This document shows, in pieces, positions 51,980-64,000 of a DNA stretch of 64,000 bases. The stretch is from Diadema setosum (lineage: Eukaryota > Echinodermata > Echinoidea > Diadematoida > Diadematidae): NCBI GenBank assembly GCA_033980235.1, contig CM067068.1:36979869-37043868 (forward strand). The letters run 5' to 3'. Each line of letters begins with the position of its first letter. The stretch's first letter is position 1. A program made the position numbers and the translations under genes. The notes under the pieces are model-generated. The model worked only from the letters and a program-made list of their open reading frames with translations. It had not been told where the DNA came from and did not search any database.

Positions 51980-54908
51980 TTACTGAACAGACATGTGATA
52001 GCTGTCACGTACCATGTTTGGACGCCCTACAAATGAAAGAAACAATAATATATCAAAACTATGAAATACATAAACTTGGTGTCACAACTTAGTAATATCT
52101 ACATCTGGTTACGAGGACTAAAGCCATATACACCTGCCTATGATGACTTGGCTATATGAACCTGATCAGCATGGTGTAATGTGATGAAACAAGTTGGAAA
52201 GCTAAAATGTCCTATTACATATGGTACACTATATTTCAAGTCCTATCACACAAACCATCTTTTCCATCCAGACTTGACCATCCAAAAAAACTTGACACAC
52301 CTGAATAGAAAATGATATTGTTTACCCATTCCTTCTGCTAGTATTTGGGAGAGTCTACAAAGCTACAAAATCTTGATTGTTTTACAGCGTTGACAGGGAA
52401 GTCACAAGTTGGTGAACCAGCTAATGTAAAGCAGTCAAGGATTGCATGTATTCCATTTTCACAGGTAAAAGTGACATTAAACAATGCAAACTTTTCATCA
52501 GATGTGAGGTATCAACAGAGTGTGTGCTGATGGTTTCACAAGCTCTTGTTCACACAAGAGAGGCACCTTAATGAGGTCAGCAAAGGTGCAACTCTACTGA
52601 GCTGAGCCTTGAAAGCTGTCACGTACCTTGTCTGTTGTCATAATGCCCTACAAAAGAAACAATGATTATAGTAATATCATGAAATTTGTGAGCTTGGTGT
52701 CACAACTTAGTAATATTTCCACATGATTACGTGGCCTAAGGGCATATATACCTGCCTATGAGGACTTGGGTATATTGAAATGATCAGCATATATCTTATT
52801 TGACAAATTGGTCTGTAAACCTGTACTATCACAGATTGTAAAGTCGTTACTAAACAAATCATATTTTCATGGCTTTGAAGGGCGTGGCAATTGTCAAAGA
52901 GCTGATAACTAATCTACCTCACATGAATACTTCTCAAGTCAATATCACGTAAGGACATTTTCGGTGTCATTTTGACATTAGAGCTGAATTTTATTAATTA
53001 TTCATAAATTTGCAGGTTATGACTGGAGAATGAACCTCTTTCCTCAGACCACGTGGACAAAAGACTCATCACATTTACCTGCCTTCACCTAGTTAGGAGG
53101 GCTAGCAGTATATACACCTGCCTATGAGGACTTGAGTATCCAAATACACCCCTTTCCACATTCTTCCCACTAGGTTTGTAGAGCCTACATTACTACAATG
53201 AGAAGATTCTTTTAGCACATGGACAGAGAACAATAAGGTTGCTGATCCACCTGTACGAAAGCTGTCAAGCACTACATGCATGCCCTTTCTACTGTTAACT
53301 ATTATGGCGAATCAAACGATGCAAACTTTAATCGAGTCCAAGGTATCAAAGTGTGTCCTGATGGGCTCAGAAACCCGTTTGTTCCACACAAGACAAACAC
53401 GTAAGGGGTCACAAATGCAAAAAAAAAAATTAAAATAAAATAAAAAATACTGAGCAATAGATCTGTGATAGCTGTCGCGTACCATGTTTGAACGCCCTAC
53501 ATATTAAAGAAACAATAATTTATTAAAATTATCAAATACATAAACTTGGTGTCACAACTTAGTAATATTTACACCTGCTTACGAGGACTGAAGCCATTTA
53601 CACCTGCCTATGATGTCTCGGCTATATGAACTTGATCAGCATGGTGTAATGTCATGGAACAAGTTCGCAAGCTAAAATGTCCTTTCATATATGTTACACT
53701 ATATTCAAGCCCTATCACACAAACCATGTTTTTCCGGTTTTGTAGGGCATTGCAATCGTCAAAGAGCTGATAATTAAACTACCCTACCTGAATACTTATT
53801 GAAGTTAATAGCACATAGGGTCATTTCTGGAGTTATTTTGACATTACACCTGAATTTAATTCCTTATTTCATTAAATTTGCAGGTTATGACTACAGGATG
53901 GTTTCTACTTGCTCATACCACATGGACAAAAGATGCTTGGCATTTACCTGCCGTCACCTTGTTAGGAAGGCTTGCAGTATATACACCTGCCTATGAGGAC
54001 GTGACCATCCAAAAAACTTATTAACACACCTGAATGGAAAATGATATTCTTTACCCATTCCTCCTGCTCGTATTTGTTAGAGTGTACAAAGCTACAAAAA
54101 GCTGTCACGTACCATGTTTGAACGCCCTACAAATGAAAGAAACAATAATATATCAAAACTATGAAATACATAAACTTGGTGTCACAACTTAGTAATATTT
54201 CCACATGCTTACGTGGACTTAGGGCATATATACCTGCCTATGATGACTTGGCTATATTGAAATGATCAGCATATATCTTATTTGACAAATTGGTCAGCAA
54301 ACCTGTACTATCACAGATTGTAAAGCCATTACTAAACAAATCATCTTTTCATGGCTTTGAAGGGCGTGGCAATTGTCAAAGAGCTGATAATTAATCTATC
54401 TCAAATGAATACTTCCCAAGTCAATATTACGTTAGGACATTTTTGGTGTCATTTTTTAATAAGACCTGAATTCCATTCTTTATTTCCATAAATTTGCAGG
54501 TTATGACTAGAGGATGGTTTCTCTTTCCTCAGACCACGTGGACAAAAGACTCATGACATTTACCTGCCTTCACCTAGTTAGGAGGGCTAGCAGTATATAC
54601 ACCTGCCTATGAGGACTTGAGTATCCAAATACACCAGTTAACACATTCGTCCCACTAGGTTTGTAGAGCCTACATTACTACAATGAGAAGATTCTTTTAG
54701 CACATGGACAGAGAACAATAAGGTTGCTGATCCACCTGTACACAAGCTGTCAAGCACTATATACATGCATCCCCTTTCTACTATTAACTATTATGGCTAA
54801 TCAAACGATGCAAACTTTAATCGGGTGCAAGGTATCAATAAAGTGTGTCCTGATGGGATCACAAACCCGTTTGTTCCACACAAGAGAAACACCTAAGGGG
54901 TCAGAAAT

Positions 54909-54944
<36 letters not shown>

Positions 54945-57900
54945 GTTACTGAACAGACCTGTGATAGCTGTCACGTACCATGTTTGAACGCCCTACAAAT
55001 GAAAGAAACAATAATATATCAAAACTATGAAATACATAAAACGTGGTGTCACAACTTAGTAATATTTACACCTGGTTACGAGGACTAAAGCCATATGCAC
55101 CTGCCTATGAAGAGTTGGCTATATGAACTTGATCAGCATGGTGTAATGTAATGAAACAAGTTGGCAAGCTAAAATGTCCTATTACATATGCTGTCACGTA
55201 CCTTGTCATAATGCCCTACAAAAGAAACAATGATTATAGTAATATCATGAAATTTGTGTGCTTGGTGTCACAACTTGACTTAGTAATATTTCCACATGTT
55301 TACGTGGACTAAGGGCATATATACCTGCCTATGAGGACTTGGGTATATTGAAATGATCAGCATATCTTATTTGACAAATTGGTCTGCAAACCTGTACTAT
55401 CACAGATTGTAAAGTCGTTACTAAACAAATCATCTTTTCATGGCTTTGAAGGGCGTGGCAATTGTCAAAGAGCTGATAACTAATCTACCTCACATGAATA
55501 CTTCTCAAGTCAATATCACATAGGGACATTTCTAGAGTTATTTTGACATTACAGCTGAATTTAATTCCTTATTTCCCTAAATTTGCAGGTTATGACTAAT
55601 GGATGGTTTCTATATCCTCTGACCGCATGGAAAAAAGATGCTTGACATTTACCTGCCTTCACCATGTTAGGAGGGCTATCAGTATATACACCTGCCTATG
55701 AGGACTTGACTATCTAAAAAACTTGACACACCTGAATAGAAAATGATATTGTTTACCCATTCTTTCTACTAGTATTTGGGAGAGTCTACAAAGCTACAAA
55801 ATCTTGATTGTTTTACAGCGTTGACAGGGAAGTCACAGGTTGGTGAACCAGCTAATGTAAAGCAGTCAAGGATTACATGTATTCCATTTTCACAGGTTAA
55901 AGTGACATTAAACAATGCAAACTTTTGATCAGATGTGAGGTATCAACAGAGTGTGTGCTGATGGTTTCACAAGCTCTTGTTCACACAAGAGAGAGGTCAG
56001 CAAAGGTGCAACTCTATTGAGCATAGCCTTGAAAGCTGTCACGTACCTTGTCATAATGCCCTACAAAAGAAACAATGATTATAGTAATATCACGAAATTT
56101 GTGAGCTTGGTGTCACAACTTAGTAATATTTCCACATGCTTACGTGGACTACGGGCATATATACCTGCCTATGAGGACTTGGGTATATTGAAATGATCAG
56201 CATATATCTTATTTGACAAATTGGTCTGTAAACCTGTACTATCACAGATTGTAAATCGTTACTAAACAAATCATATTTTCATGGCTTTGAAGGGCGTGGC
56301 AATTGTCAAAGAGCTGATAACTAATCTACCTCACATAAATACTTCTCAAGTCAATATCACGTAAGGACATTTTCGGTGTCATTTTGACATTAGAGCTGAA
56401 TTTTATTCCTTATTCATAAATTTGCAGGTTATGACTAGAGAATGAATCTCTTTCCTCAGACCACGTGGACAAGAGACTCATCACATTTACCTGCCTTCAC
56501 CTAGTTAGGAGGGCTAGCAGTATATACACCTGCCTATGAGGACTTGAGTATCCAAATACACCCCTTTCCACATTCTTCCCACTAGGTTTGTAGAGCCTAC
56601 ATTACTACAATGAGAAGATTCTTTTAGCACATGGACAGAGAACAATAAGGTTGCTGATCCACCTGTACGAAAGCTGTCAAGCACTACATGCATGCCCTTT
56701 CTACCGTTAACTATTATGGCGAATCAAACGATGCAAACTTTAATCGAGTGCAAGGTATCAAAGTGTGTCCTGATGGGCTCAGAAACCCGTTTGTTCCACA
56801 CAAGACAAACACCTAAGGGGTGACAAATGCAAAAAAAAAAATAAAATAAAATAAAAAATACTGAGCACTAGATCTGTGATAGCTGTCGCGTACCATGTTT
56901 GAACGCCCTACATATTAAAGAAACAATAATTTATTAAAATTATCAAATACATAAACTTGGTGTCACAACTTAGTAATATTTACACCTGCTTACGAGGACT
57001 GAAGCCATTTACACCTGCCTATGATGTCTCGGCTATATGAACTTGATCAGCATGGTGTAATGTCATGGAACAAGTTCGCAAGCTAAAATGTCCTTTCATA
57101 TATGTTACACTATATTCAAGCCCTATCACACAAACCATGTTTTTCCGGTTTTGTAGGGCATTGCAATCGTCAAAGAGCTGATAATTAAACTACCCTACCT
57201 GAATACTTATTGAAGTTAATAGCACATAGGGTCATTTCTGGAGTTATTTTGACATTACACCTGAATTTAATTCCTTATTTCATTAAATTTGCAGGTTATG
57301 ACTACAGGATGGTTTCTACTTGCTCATACCACATGGACAAAAGATGCTTGGCATTTACCTGCCGTCACCTTGTTAGGAAGGCTTGCAGTATATACACCTG
57401 CCTATGAGGACGTGACCATCCAAAAAACTTATTAACACACCTGAATGGAAAATGATATTCTTTACCCATTCCTCCTGCTCGTATTTGTTAGAGTGTACAA
57501 AGCTACAAAAAGCTGTCACGTACCATGTTTGAACGCCCTACAAATGAAAGAAACAATAATATATCAAAACTATGAAATACATAAACTTGGTTTCACAACT
57601 TAGTAATATTTCCACATGCTTACGTGGACTTAGGGCATAAACAAATCATCTTTTCATGGCTTTGAAGGGCGTGGCAATTGTCAAAGAGCTGATAATTAAT
57701 CTATCTCAAATGAATACTTCTCAAGTCAATATTACGTTAGGACATTTTTGGTGTCATTCTTTAATAAGACCTGAATTAAATTCTTTATTTCCATAAATTT
57801 GCAGGTTATGACTAGAGGATGGTTTCTCTTTCCTCAGACCACGTGGACAAAAGACTCATGACATTTACCTGCCTTCACCTAGTTAGGAGGGCTAGCAGTA

Positions 57901-59430
57901 TATACACCTGCCTACGAGGACTTGAGTATCCAAATACACCCGTTAACACATTCGTCCCACTAGGTTTGTAGAGCCTACATTACTACAATGAGAAGATTCT
58001 TTTAGCACATTGACAGAGAACAATAAGGTTGCTGATCCACCTGTACACAAGCTGTCAAGCACTATATACATGCATCCCCTTTCTACTGTTAACTATTATG
58101 GCGAATCAAACGATGCAAACTTTAATCGGGTGCAAGGTATCAATAAAGTGTGTCCTGATGGGATCACAAACCCGTTTGTTCCACACAAGAGAAACACCTA
58201 AGGTGTCAGAAATGCACACACACACACACACACACACACAAGTTACTGAACAGACCCGTGATAGCTGTCACGTACGTTTGAACGCCCTAGAAATGAAAGA
58301 AACAATAATATATCAAAACTATGAAATACATAAAACTTGGTGTCACAACTTAGTAATATTTACACCTGGTTACGAGGACTAAAGCCATATGCACCTGCCT
58401 ATGATGACTTGGCTATATGAACTTGATCAGCATGGTGTAATGTAATGAAACAAGTTGGCAAGCTAAAATGTCCTATTACATATGCTGTCACGTACCTTGT
58501 CATAATGCCCTACAAAAGAAACAATGATTATAGTAATATCATGAAATTTGTGTGCCTGGTGTCACAACTTGACTTAGTAATATTTCCACATGTTTACGTG
58601 GACTAAGGGCATATATACCTGCCTATGAGGACTTGGGTATATTGAAATGATCAGCATATCTTATTTGACAAATTGGTCTGCAAACCTGTACTATCACAGA
58701 TTGTAAAGTCGTTACTAAACAAATCATATTTTCATGGCTTTGAAGGGCGTGGCAATTGTCAAAGAGCTGACAACTAATCTACCTCACATGAATACTTCTC
58801 AAGTCAATATCACATAGGGACATTTTTAGAGTTATTTTGACATTACAGCTGAATTTAATTCCTTATTTCCCTAAATTTGCAGGTTATGACTAATGGATGG
58901 TTTCTATTTCCTCTGACGGCATGGAAAAAAGATGCTTGACATTTACCTGCCTTCACCATGTTAGGAGGGCTATCAGTATATACACCTGCCTATGAGGACT
59001 TGACTATCCAAAAAACTTGACACACCTGAATAGAAAATGATATTGTTTACCCATTCCTTCTGCTAGTATTTGAGAGAGTCTACAAAGCTACAAAATTCTT
59101 GATTCTTTTACAGCGTTGACAGGGAAGTCACAAGTTGGTGAACCAGCTAATGTAAAGCAGTCAATGATTACATGTATTCTATTTTCACAGGTAAAAGTGA
59201 CATTGAACAATGCAAACTTTTGATCAGATGCGAGGTATCAACAGAGTGTGTGCTGATGGTTTCACAAGCTCTTGTTCACACAAGAGAGGCACCTTAATGA
59301 GGTCAGCAAAGGTGCAACTCTATTGAGCAGAGCCTTGAAAGCTGTCACGTACCTTGTCATAATGCCCTACAAAAGAAACAATGATTATAGTAATATCATG
59401 AAATTTGTGTGCTTGGTGTCACAACTTAGT
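50337..59430 (+). repeat. 9.1-kb higher-order block, copy 2
   Basis: This is a near-identical repeat of 41235-50336. Differences seen by eye are few: CA-tract lengths (for example 54909-54943 against 45807-45847), single bases such as T/C near 41822 and 50932, and a 4-bp loss at about 58275 in CACGTACGTTTG relative to 49179. The left junction combines sequence features of the block's end and of its start, as expected for unequal crossing over. Confidence 0.92.
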
Positions 59431-60141
59431 AATATTTCCACATGCTTACGTGGACTAAGGGCATATATACCTGCCTATGAGGACTTGGGTATATTGAAAT
59501 GATCAGCATATATCTTATTTGACAAATTGGTCTGCAAACCTGTACTCTCACAGATTGTAAAGTCGTTACTAAACAAATCATATTTTTAATGGCTTTAAAA
59601 GGCGTGGCAATTGTCAAAGATCTGATAACTAATCTACCTCACATGAATACTTCGCAAGTCAATATCACGTAAGGACATTTTGGTGTCATTTTGACATTAG
59701 AGCTTAATTTTATTCCTTATTTCCATAAATTTGCAGGTGATGACTAGAGGATGGTTTCTCTTTCCTCAGAAGAAATGGACAAAAGACTCATGACCTTTAC
59801 TTGCCTTCACCTAGTTAGGAGGGCTAGCAGTATATACACCTGCCTATAAGGACTTCAGCATCCAAATACATCCCTTTCCACATTCCTCCCACTAGTTTTG
59901 TAGAGCCTACAATACTACAATGAGAAGATTCTTTTAGCACATGGACAGAGAACAATAAGGTTGCTGATCCACCTGTACAAAAGCTGTCAAGCACTACATG
60001 CATCCCCTTTCTACTGTTAACTATTATGGCGAATCAAACGATGCAAACTTTAATCGGGTGCAAGGTATCAATAAAGTGTGTCCTATTGGGATCACAAACT
60101 CATTTGTTCCACACAAGAGAAACACCTAAGGGGTCACAAAT

Positions 60142-60187
<46 letters not shown>

Positions 60188-63100
60188 GTTACTGAACAGA
60201 CATGTGATAGCTGTCACGTACCATGTTTGAACGCCCTACAAATGAAAGAAACAATAATATATCAAAACTATGAAATACATAAACTTGGTGTCACAACTTA
60301 GTAATATCTACATCTGGTTACGAGGACTAAAGCCATATACACCTGCCTATGATGACTTGGCTATATATACCTGATCATTCAGCATGGTGTAATGTGATGA
60401 AACAAGTTGGAAAGCTAAAATGTCCTATTACATATGGTACACTATATTTCAAGTCCTATCACACAAACCATCTTTTCCATCCAGACTTGACCGTCCAAAA
60501 AACTTGACACACCTGAATAGAAAATGATATTGTTTACCCATTCCTTCTGCTAGTATTTGGAAGAGTCTACAAAGCTACAAAATCTTGATTCTTTTACAGC
60601 GTTGACAGGGAAGTCACAAGTTGGTGAACCAGCTAATGTAAAGCAGTCAAGGATTACATGTATTCCATTTTCACTGGTAAAAGTGACATTAAACAATGCA
60701 AACTTTTGATCAGATGTGAGGTATCAACAGAGTGTGTGCTGATGGTTTCACAAGCTCTTGTTCACACAAGAGAGAGGTCAGCAAAGGTGCAACTCTACTG
60801 AGCAGAGCCTTGAAAGCTGTCACGTACCTTGTCATAATGCCCTACAAAAGAAACAATGATTATAGTAATATCATGAAATTTGTGAGCTTGGTGTCACAAC
60901 TTAGTAATATTTCCACATGATTACGTGGACTAAGGGCATATATACCTGCCTATGAGGACTTGGGTATATTGAAATGATCAGCATATATCTTATTTGACAA
61001 ATTGGTCTGCAAACCTGTACTATCACAGATTGTAAAGTCGTTACTAAACAAATCCTATTTTCATGGCTTTGAAGGGCGTGACAATTGTCAAAGAGCTGAT
61101 AACTAATCTACCTCACGTGAATACTTTTCAAGTCAATATCACGTAAGGACATTTTTGGTGTCATTTTGACATTAGAGCTGAATTTTATTCCTTATTTCCA
61201 TAAATTTGCAGGTTATGACTACAGAATGGATCTCTTTCCTCAGACCACGTGGACAAAAGACTCATCACATTTACCTGCCTTCACCTAGTTAGGAGGGCTA
61301 GCAATATATAAACCTGCCTATGAGGACTTGAGTATCCAAATACAACTGTTAACACATTCCTCCCACTAGGTTTGTAGAGCCTACAGTACTACAATGAGAA
61401 GATTCTTTTAGCACATGGACAGAGAACAATAAGGTTGCTGATCCACCTGTACAAAAGCTGTCAAGAACTACATGCATCCCCTTTCTGCTGTTAACTATTA
61501 AGGCGAATCAAAAGATGCAAACTTTAATCGAGTGCAAGGTATCAAAGTGTGTCCTGATGGGCTCAGAAACCCGTTTGTTCCACACAAGAGAAACACCTAA
61601 GGGGTCACAAATGCAAAAAAAAAAAAAAAAAACCACAATACTAAGCACTAGATCTGTGATAGCTGTCGCGTACCATGTTTGAACGCCCTATATATAAAAG
61701 AAACAATAATTTATTAAGATTATGAAATACATAAGCTTGGTGTCACAACTTAGTAATATTTACACCTGCTTACGAGGACTAAAGCCATATACACCTGCCT
61801 ATGATGACTTGGCTATATATACCTGATCATTCAGCATGGTGTAATGTGATGAAACAAGTTGGAAAGCTAAAATGTCCTATTACATATGGTACACTATATT
61901 TCAAGTCCTATCACACAAACCATCTTTTCCATCCAGACTTGACCATCCAAAAAACTTGACACACCTGAATAGAAAATGATATTGTTTACCCATTCTTTCT
62001 GCTATTATTTGGAAGAGTCTACAAAGCTACAAAATCTTGATTCTTTTACAGCGTTGACAGGGAAGTCACAAGTTGGTGAACCAGCTAATGTAAAGCAGTC
62101 AAGGATTACATGTATTCCATTTTCACAGGTAAAAGTGACATTAAACAATGCAAACTTTTGATCAGATGTGAGGTATCAACAGAGTGTGTGCTGATGGTTT
62201 CACAAGCTCTTGTTCACACAAGAGAGGCACCTTAATGAGGTCAGCAAAGGTGAAACTCTACTGAGCTGAGCCTTGAAAGCTATCATGTACCTTGTCATAA
62301 TGCCCTACAAAAGAAACAATGATTATAGTAATATCATAAAATTTGTGAGCTTCGTGTCACAACTTAGTAATATTAAATTTTCCACATGATTACGTGGACT
62401 AAGGGCATATATACCTGCCTATGTGGACTTGGGTATATTGAAATGATCAGCATATATCTTATTTGACAAATTGGTCTGCAAACCTGTACTATCTCAGATT
62501 GTAAAGTCGTTACTAAACAAATCCTATTTTCGTGGCTTTGAAGGGCGTGACAATTGTCAAAGAGCTGATAACTAATCTACCTCACGTGAATACTTTTCAA
62601 GTCAATATCACGTAAGGACATTTTTGGTGTCATTTTGACATTAGAGCTGAATTTTATTCCTTATTTCCATAAATTTGCAGGTTATGACTACAGAATGGAT
62701 CTCTTTCCTCAGACCACGTGGACAAAAGACTCATCACATTTACCTGCCTTCACCTAGTTAGGAGGGCTAGCAATATATAAACCTGCCTATGAGGACTTGA
62801 GTATCCAAATACAACTGTTAACACATTCCTCCCACTAGATTTGTAGAGCCTACAGTACTACAATGAGAAGATTCTTTTAGCACATGGACAGAGAACAATA
62901 AGGTTGCTGATCCACCTGTACAAAAGCTGTCAAGAACTACATGCATCCCCTTTCTGCTGTTAACTATTAAGGCGAATCAAAAGATGCAAACTTTAATCGA
63001 GTGCAAGGTATCAAAGTGTGTCCTGATGGGCTCAGAAACCCGTTTGTTCCACACAAGAGAATCACCTAAGGGGTGACAAATGCAAAAAAAAAAACCCACA

Positions 63101-63818
63101 ATACTAAGCACTAGATCTGTGATAGCTGTCGCGTACCATGTTTGAACGCCCTATATATAAAAGAAACAATAATTTATTAAAATTATGAAATACATAAGCT
63201 TGGTGTCACAACTTAGTAATATTTACACTGCTTACGAGGACTAAAGCCATTTACACCTGCCTAAGATGACTCGGCTATTGATCAGCATGGTGTAATGTCA
63301 TGGAACAAGTTCGCAAGCTAAAATGTCCTATTATATATGTTACACTATATTTCAAGCCCTATCACACAAACCATGTTTTTCCGGTTTTGTAGGGCATTGC
63401 AATCGTCAAAGAGCCGATAATTAAACTACCCTACATGAATACTTACCAAAGTTAATAGCACATAGCGACATTTCCAGAGTTATTTTGACATTACAGCTGA
63501 ATTTAATTCCTTATTTCCCTAAATTTGCAGGTTATGACTAATGGATGGTTTGTATTTCCTCTGACCGCATGGAAAAAAGATGCTTGACATTTACCTTCCT
63601 TCACCATGTTAGGAGAGCTATCAGCATATACACCTGCCTATGAGGACTTGAGCATCCAAATACACCCCTTTCCACATTCCTCCCACTAGTTTTGTAGAGC
63701 CTACAATGCTACAATGAGAAGATTCTTGTAGCACATGGACAGAGAACAATAAGGTTGCTGATCCACCTGTACAAAAGATGTCAAGCACTACATGTATCCC
63801 CTTTTTACTGTTAACTAT
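59431..63818 (+). repeat. Distal end of the array
   Basis: 59.4-60.9 kb copies 39.7-41.2 kb (offset about 19680; for example CTATATATACCTGATCATTC at 40681, 60361 and again at 61813). A ~1.45-1.47-kb tandem duplication follows, visible as CTCACGTGAATACTTTTC at 61111 and 62581. The last monomer is M1 and stops within GTTAACTAT at 63818, where other copies continue with TATGGCGAATC. Confidence 0.88.
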
Positions 63819-64000
63819 GAGCCAGTTCGTAATTAGATCATGTACACATTGGTAGAAATGACCTTTCATTCTTTTCAATTGGTTAGGCACTTCACTCGTT
63901 TTCAAAGCGGCATAATGCATAAGCTTGCCCGACGTAACAATTTATGGAATTCGTGTTCAAACAAAGAATGAACTTGCGTTTAGACCACGTGACCAGAATA
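63819..64000 (-). repeat. Outer inverted flank, right copy
   Basis: The reverse complement of this segment aligns with 9772-9973 over its full visible length, ending at CGAACTGGCT next to the array. It runs off the window, so its outer limit is not seen. A minus-strand frame through it shares VPNQL and KGHF with a frame in the left copy, but this follows from nucleotide homology and is not proof of coding. Confidence 0.8.

Noticed and set aside
34262..60301. Many conserved 60-118 residue frames in the plus array, some ending in (His-Thr)n
   Set aside because: They are repeats of the same monomer DNA. The His-Thr tails are translated (CA)n, many starts are non-ATG, and frames are broken in other copies.
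26124..63818. CRISPR-like array of regularly spaced repeats
   Set aside because: The DNA is eukaryotic in character, the period is ~850 bp, the sequence between the 20-bp cores is itself repeated, and no associated genes exist.

Overview
The window is AT-rich, non-coding eukaryotic DNA, almost all of it interspersed and tandem repeats. No intact protein gene, rRNA or tRNA could be supported. The repeat content (many TTAA-flanked MITEs, a Helitron-like element, an internally modular element opening with CTCAAGTGAGC, frequent TAGGCCTA words, long AT, CA and TTA microsatellites, a decayed non-LTR reverse transcriptase) suggests a marine invertebrate, most likely an echinoderm such as a sea urchin. 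That assignment is inference from repeat style only.

Layout. 1-9.7 kb: AT microsatellites, a short perfect hairpin, a possible but weak first coding exon at 1039, a 0.79-kb inverted repeat, a palindromic TTAA MITE (3350-3714), a 4.4-kb Helitron-like composite (4122-8514), and a recurring 14-bp motif, GTAACGTCAGTTAC, on both sides of that composite. 9.77-9.97 kb: a sequence whose inverted homologue sits at the far right edge (63819-64000). 10.0-13.2 kb: about four ~0.85-kb tandem monomers in minus orientation, with two MITEs inserted. 13.3-26.1 kb: a spacer made of layered MITEs, a tandemly duplicated host segment with a third copy further on, an RT pseudogene and the modular element.

26.1-63.8 kb: about 41 monomers of the same ~0.85-kb family in plus orientation. 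They alternate between two diverged types, here called M1 and M2, giving a ~1.7-kb dimer. The proximal part is regular. The distal part is built from larger units: a 2585-bp tandem duplication, then two nearly identical ~9.1-kb blocks (about 41.2-50.3 and 50.3-59.4 kb), then a partial reprise. The array stops at about 63818.

The most interesting overall reading is a ~54-kb inverted-repeat structure: outer flank, minus array, spacer, plus array, outer flank inverted. It has the architecture of a giant foldback-type element or an inverted duplication, with arms made of a higher-order tandem repeat. The array records its own history through shared deletion junctions, chimeric boundaries and (CA)n/poly(A) switching. 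The spacer gives several internal empty sites that prove TTAA-targeted insertion.
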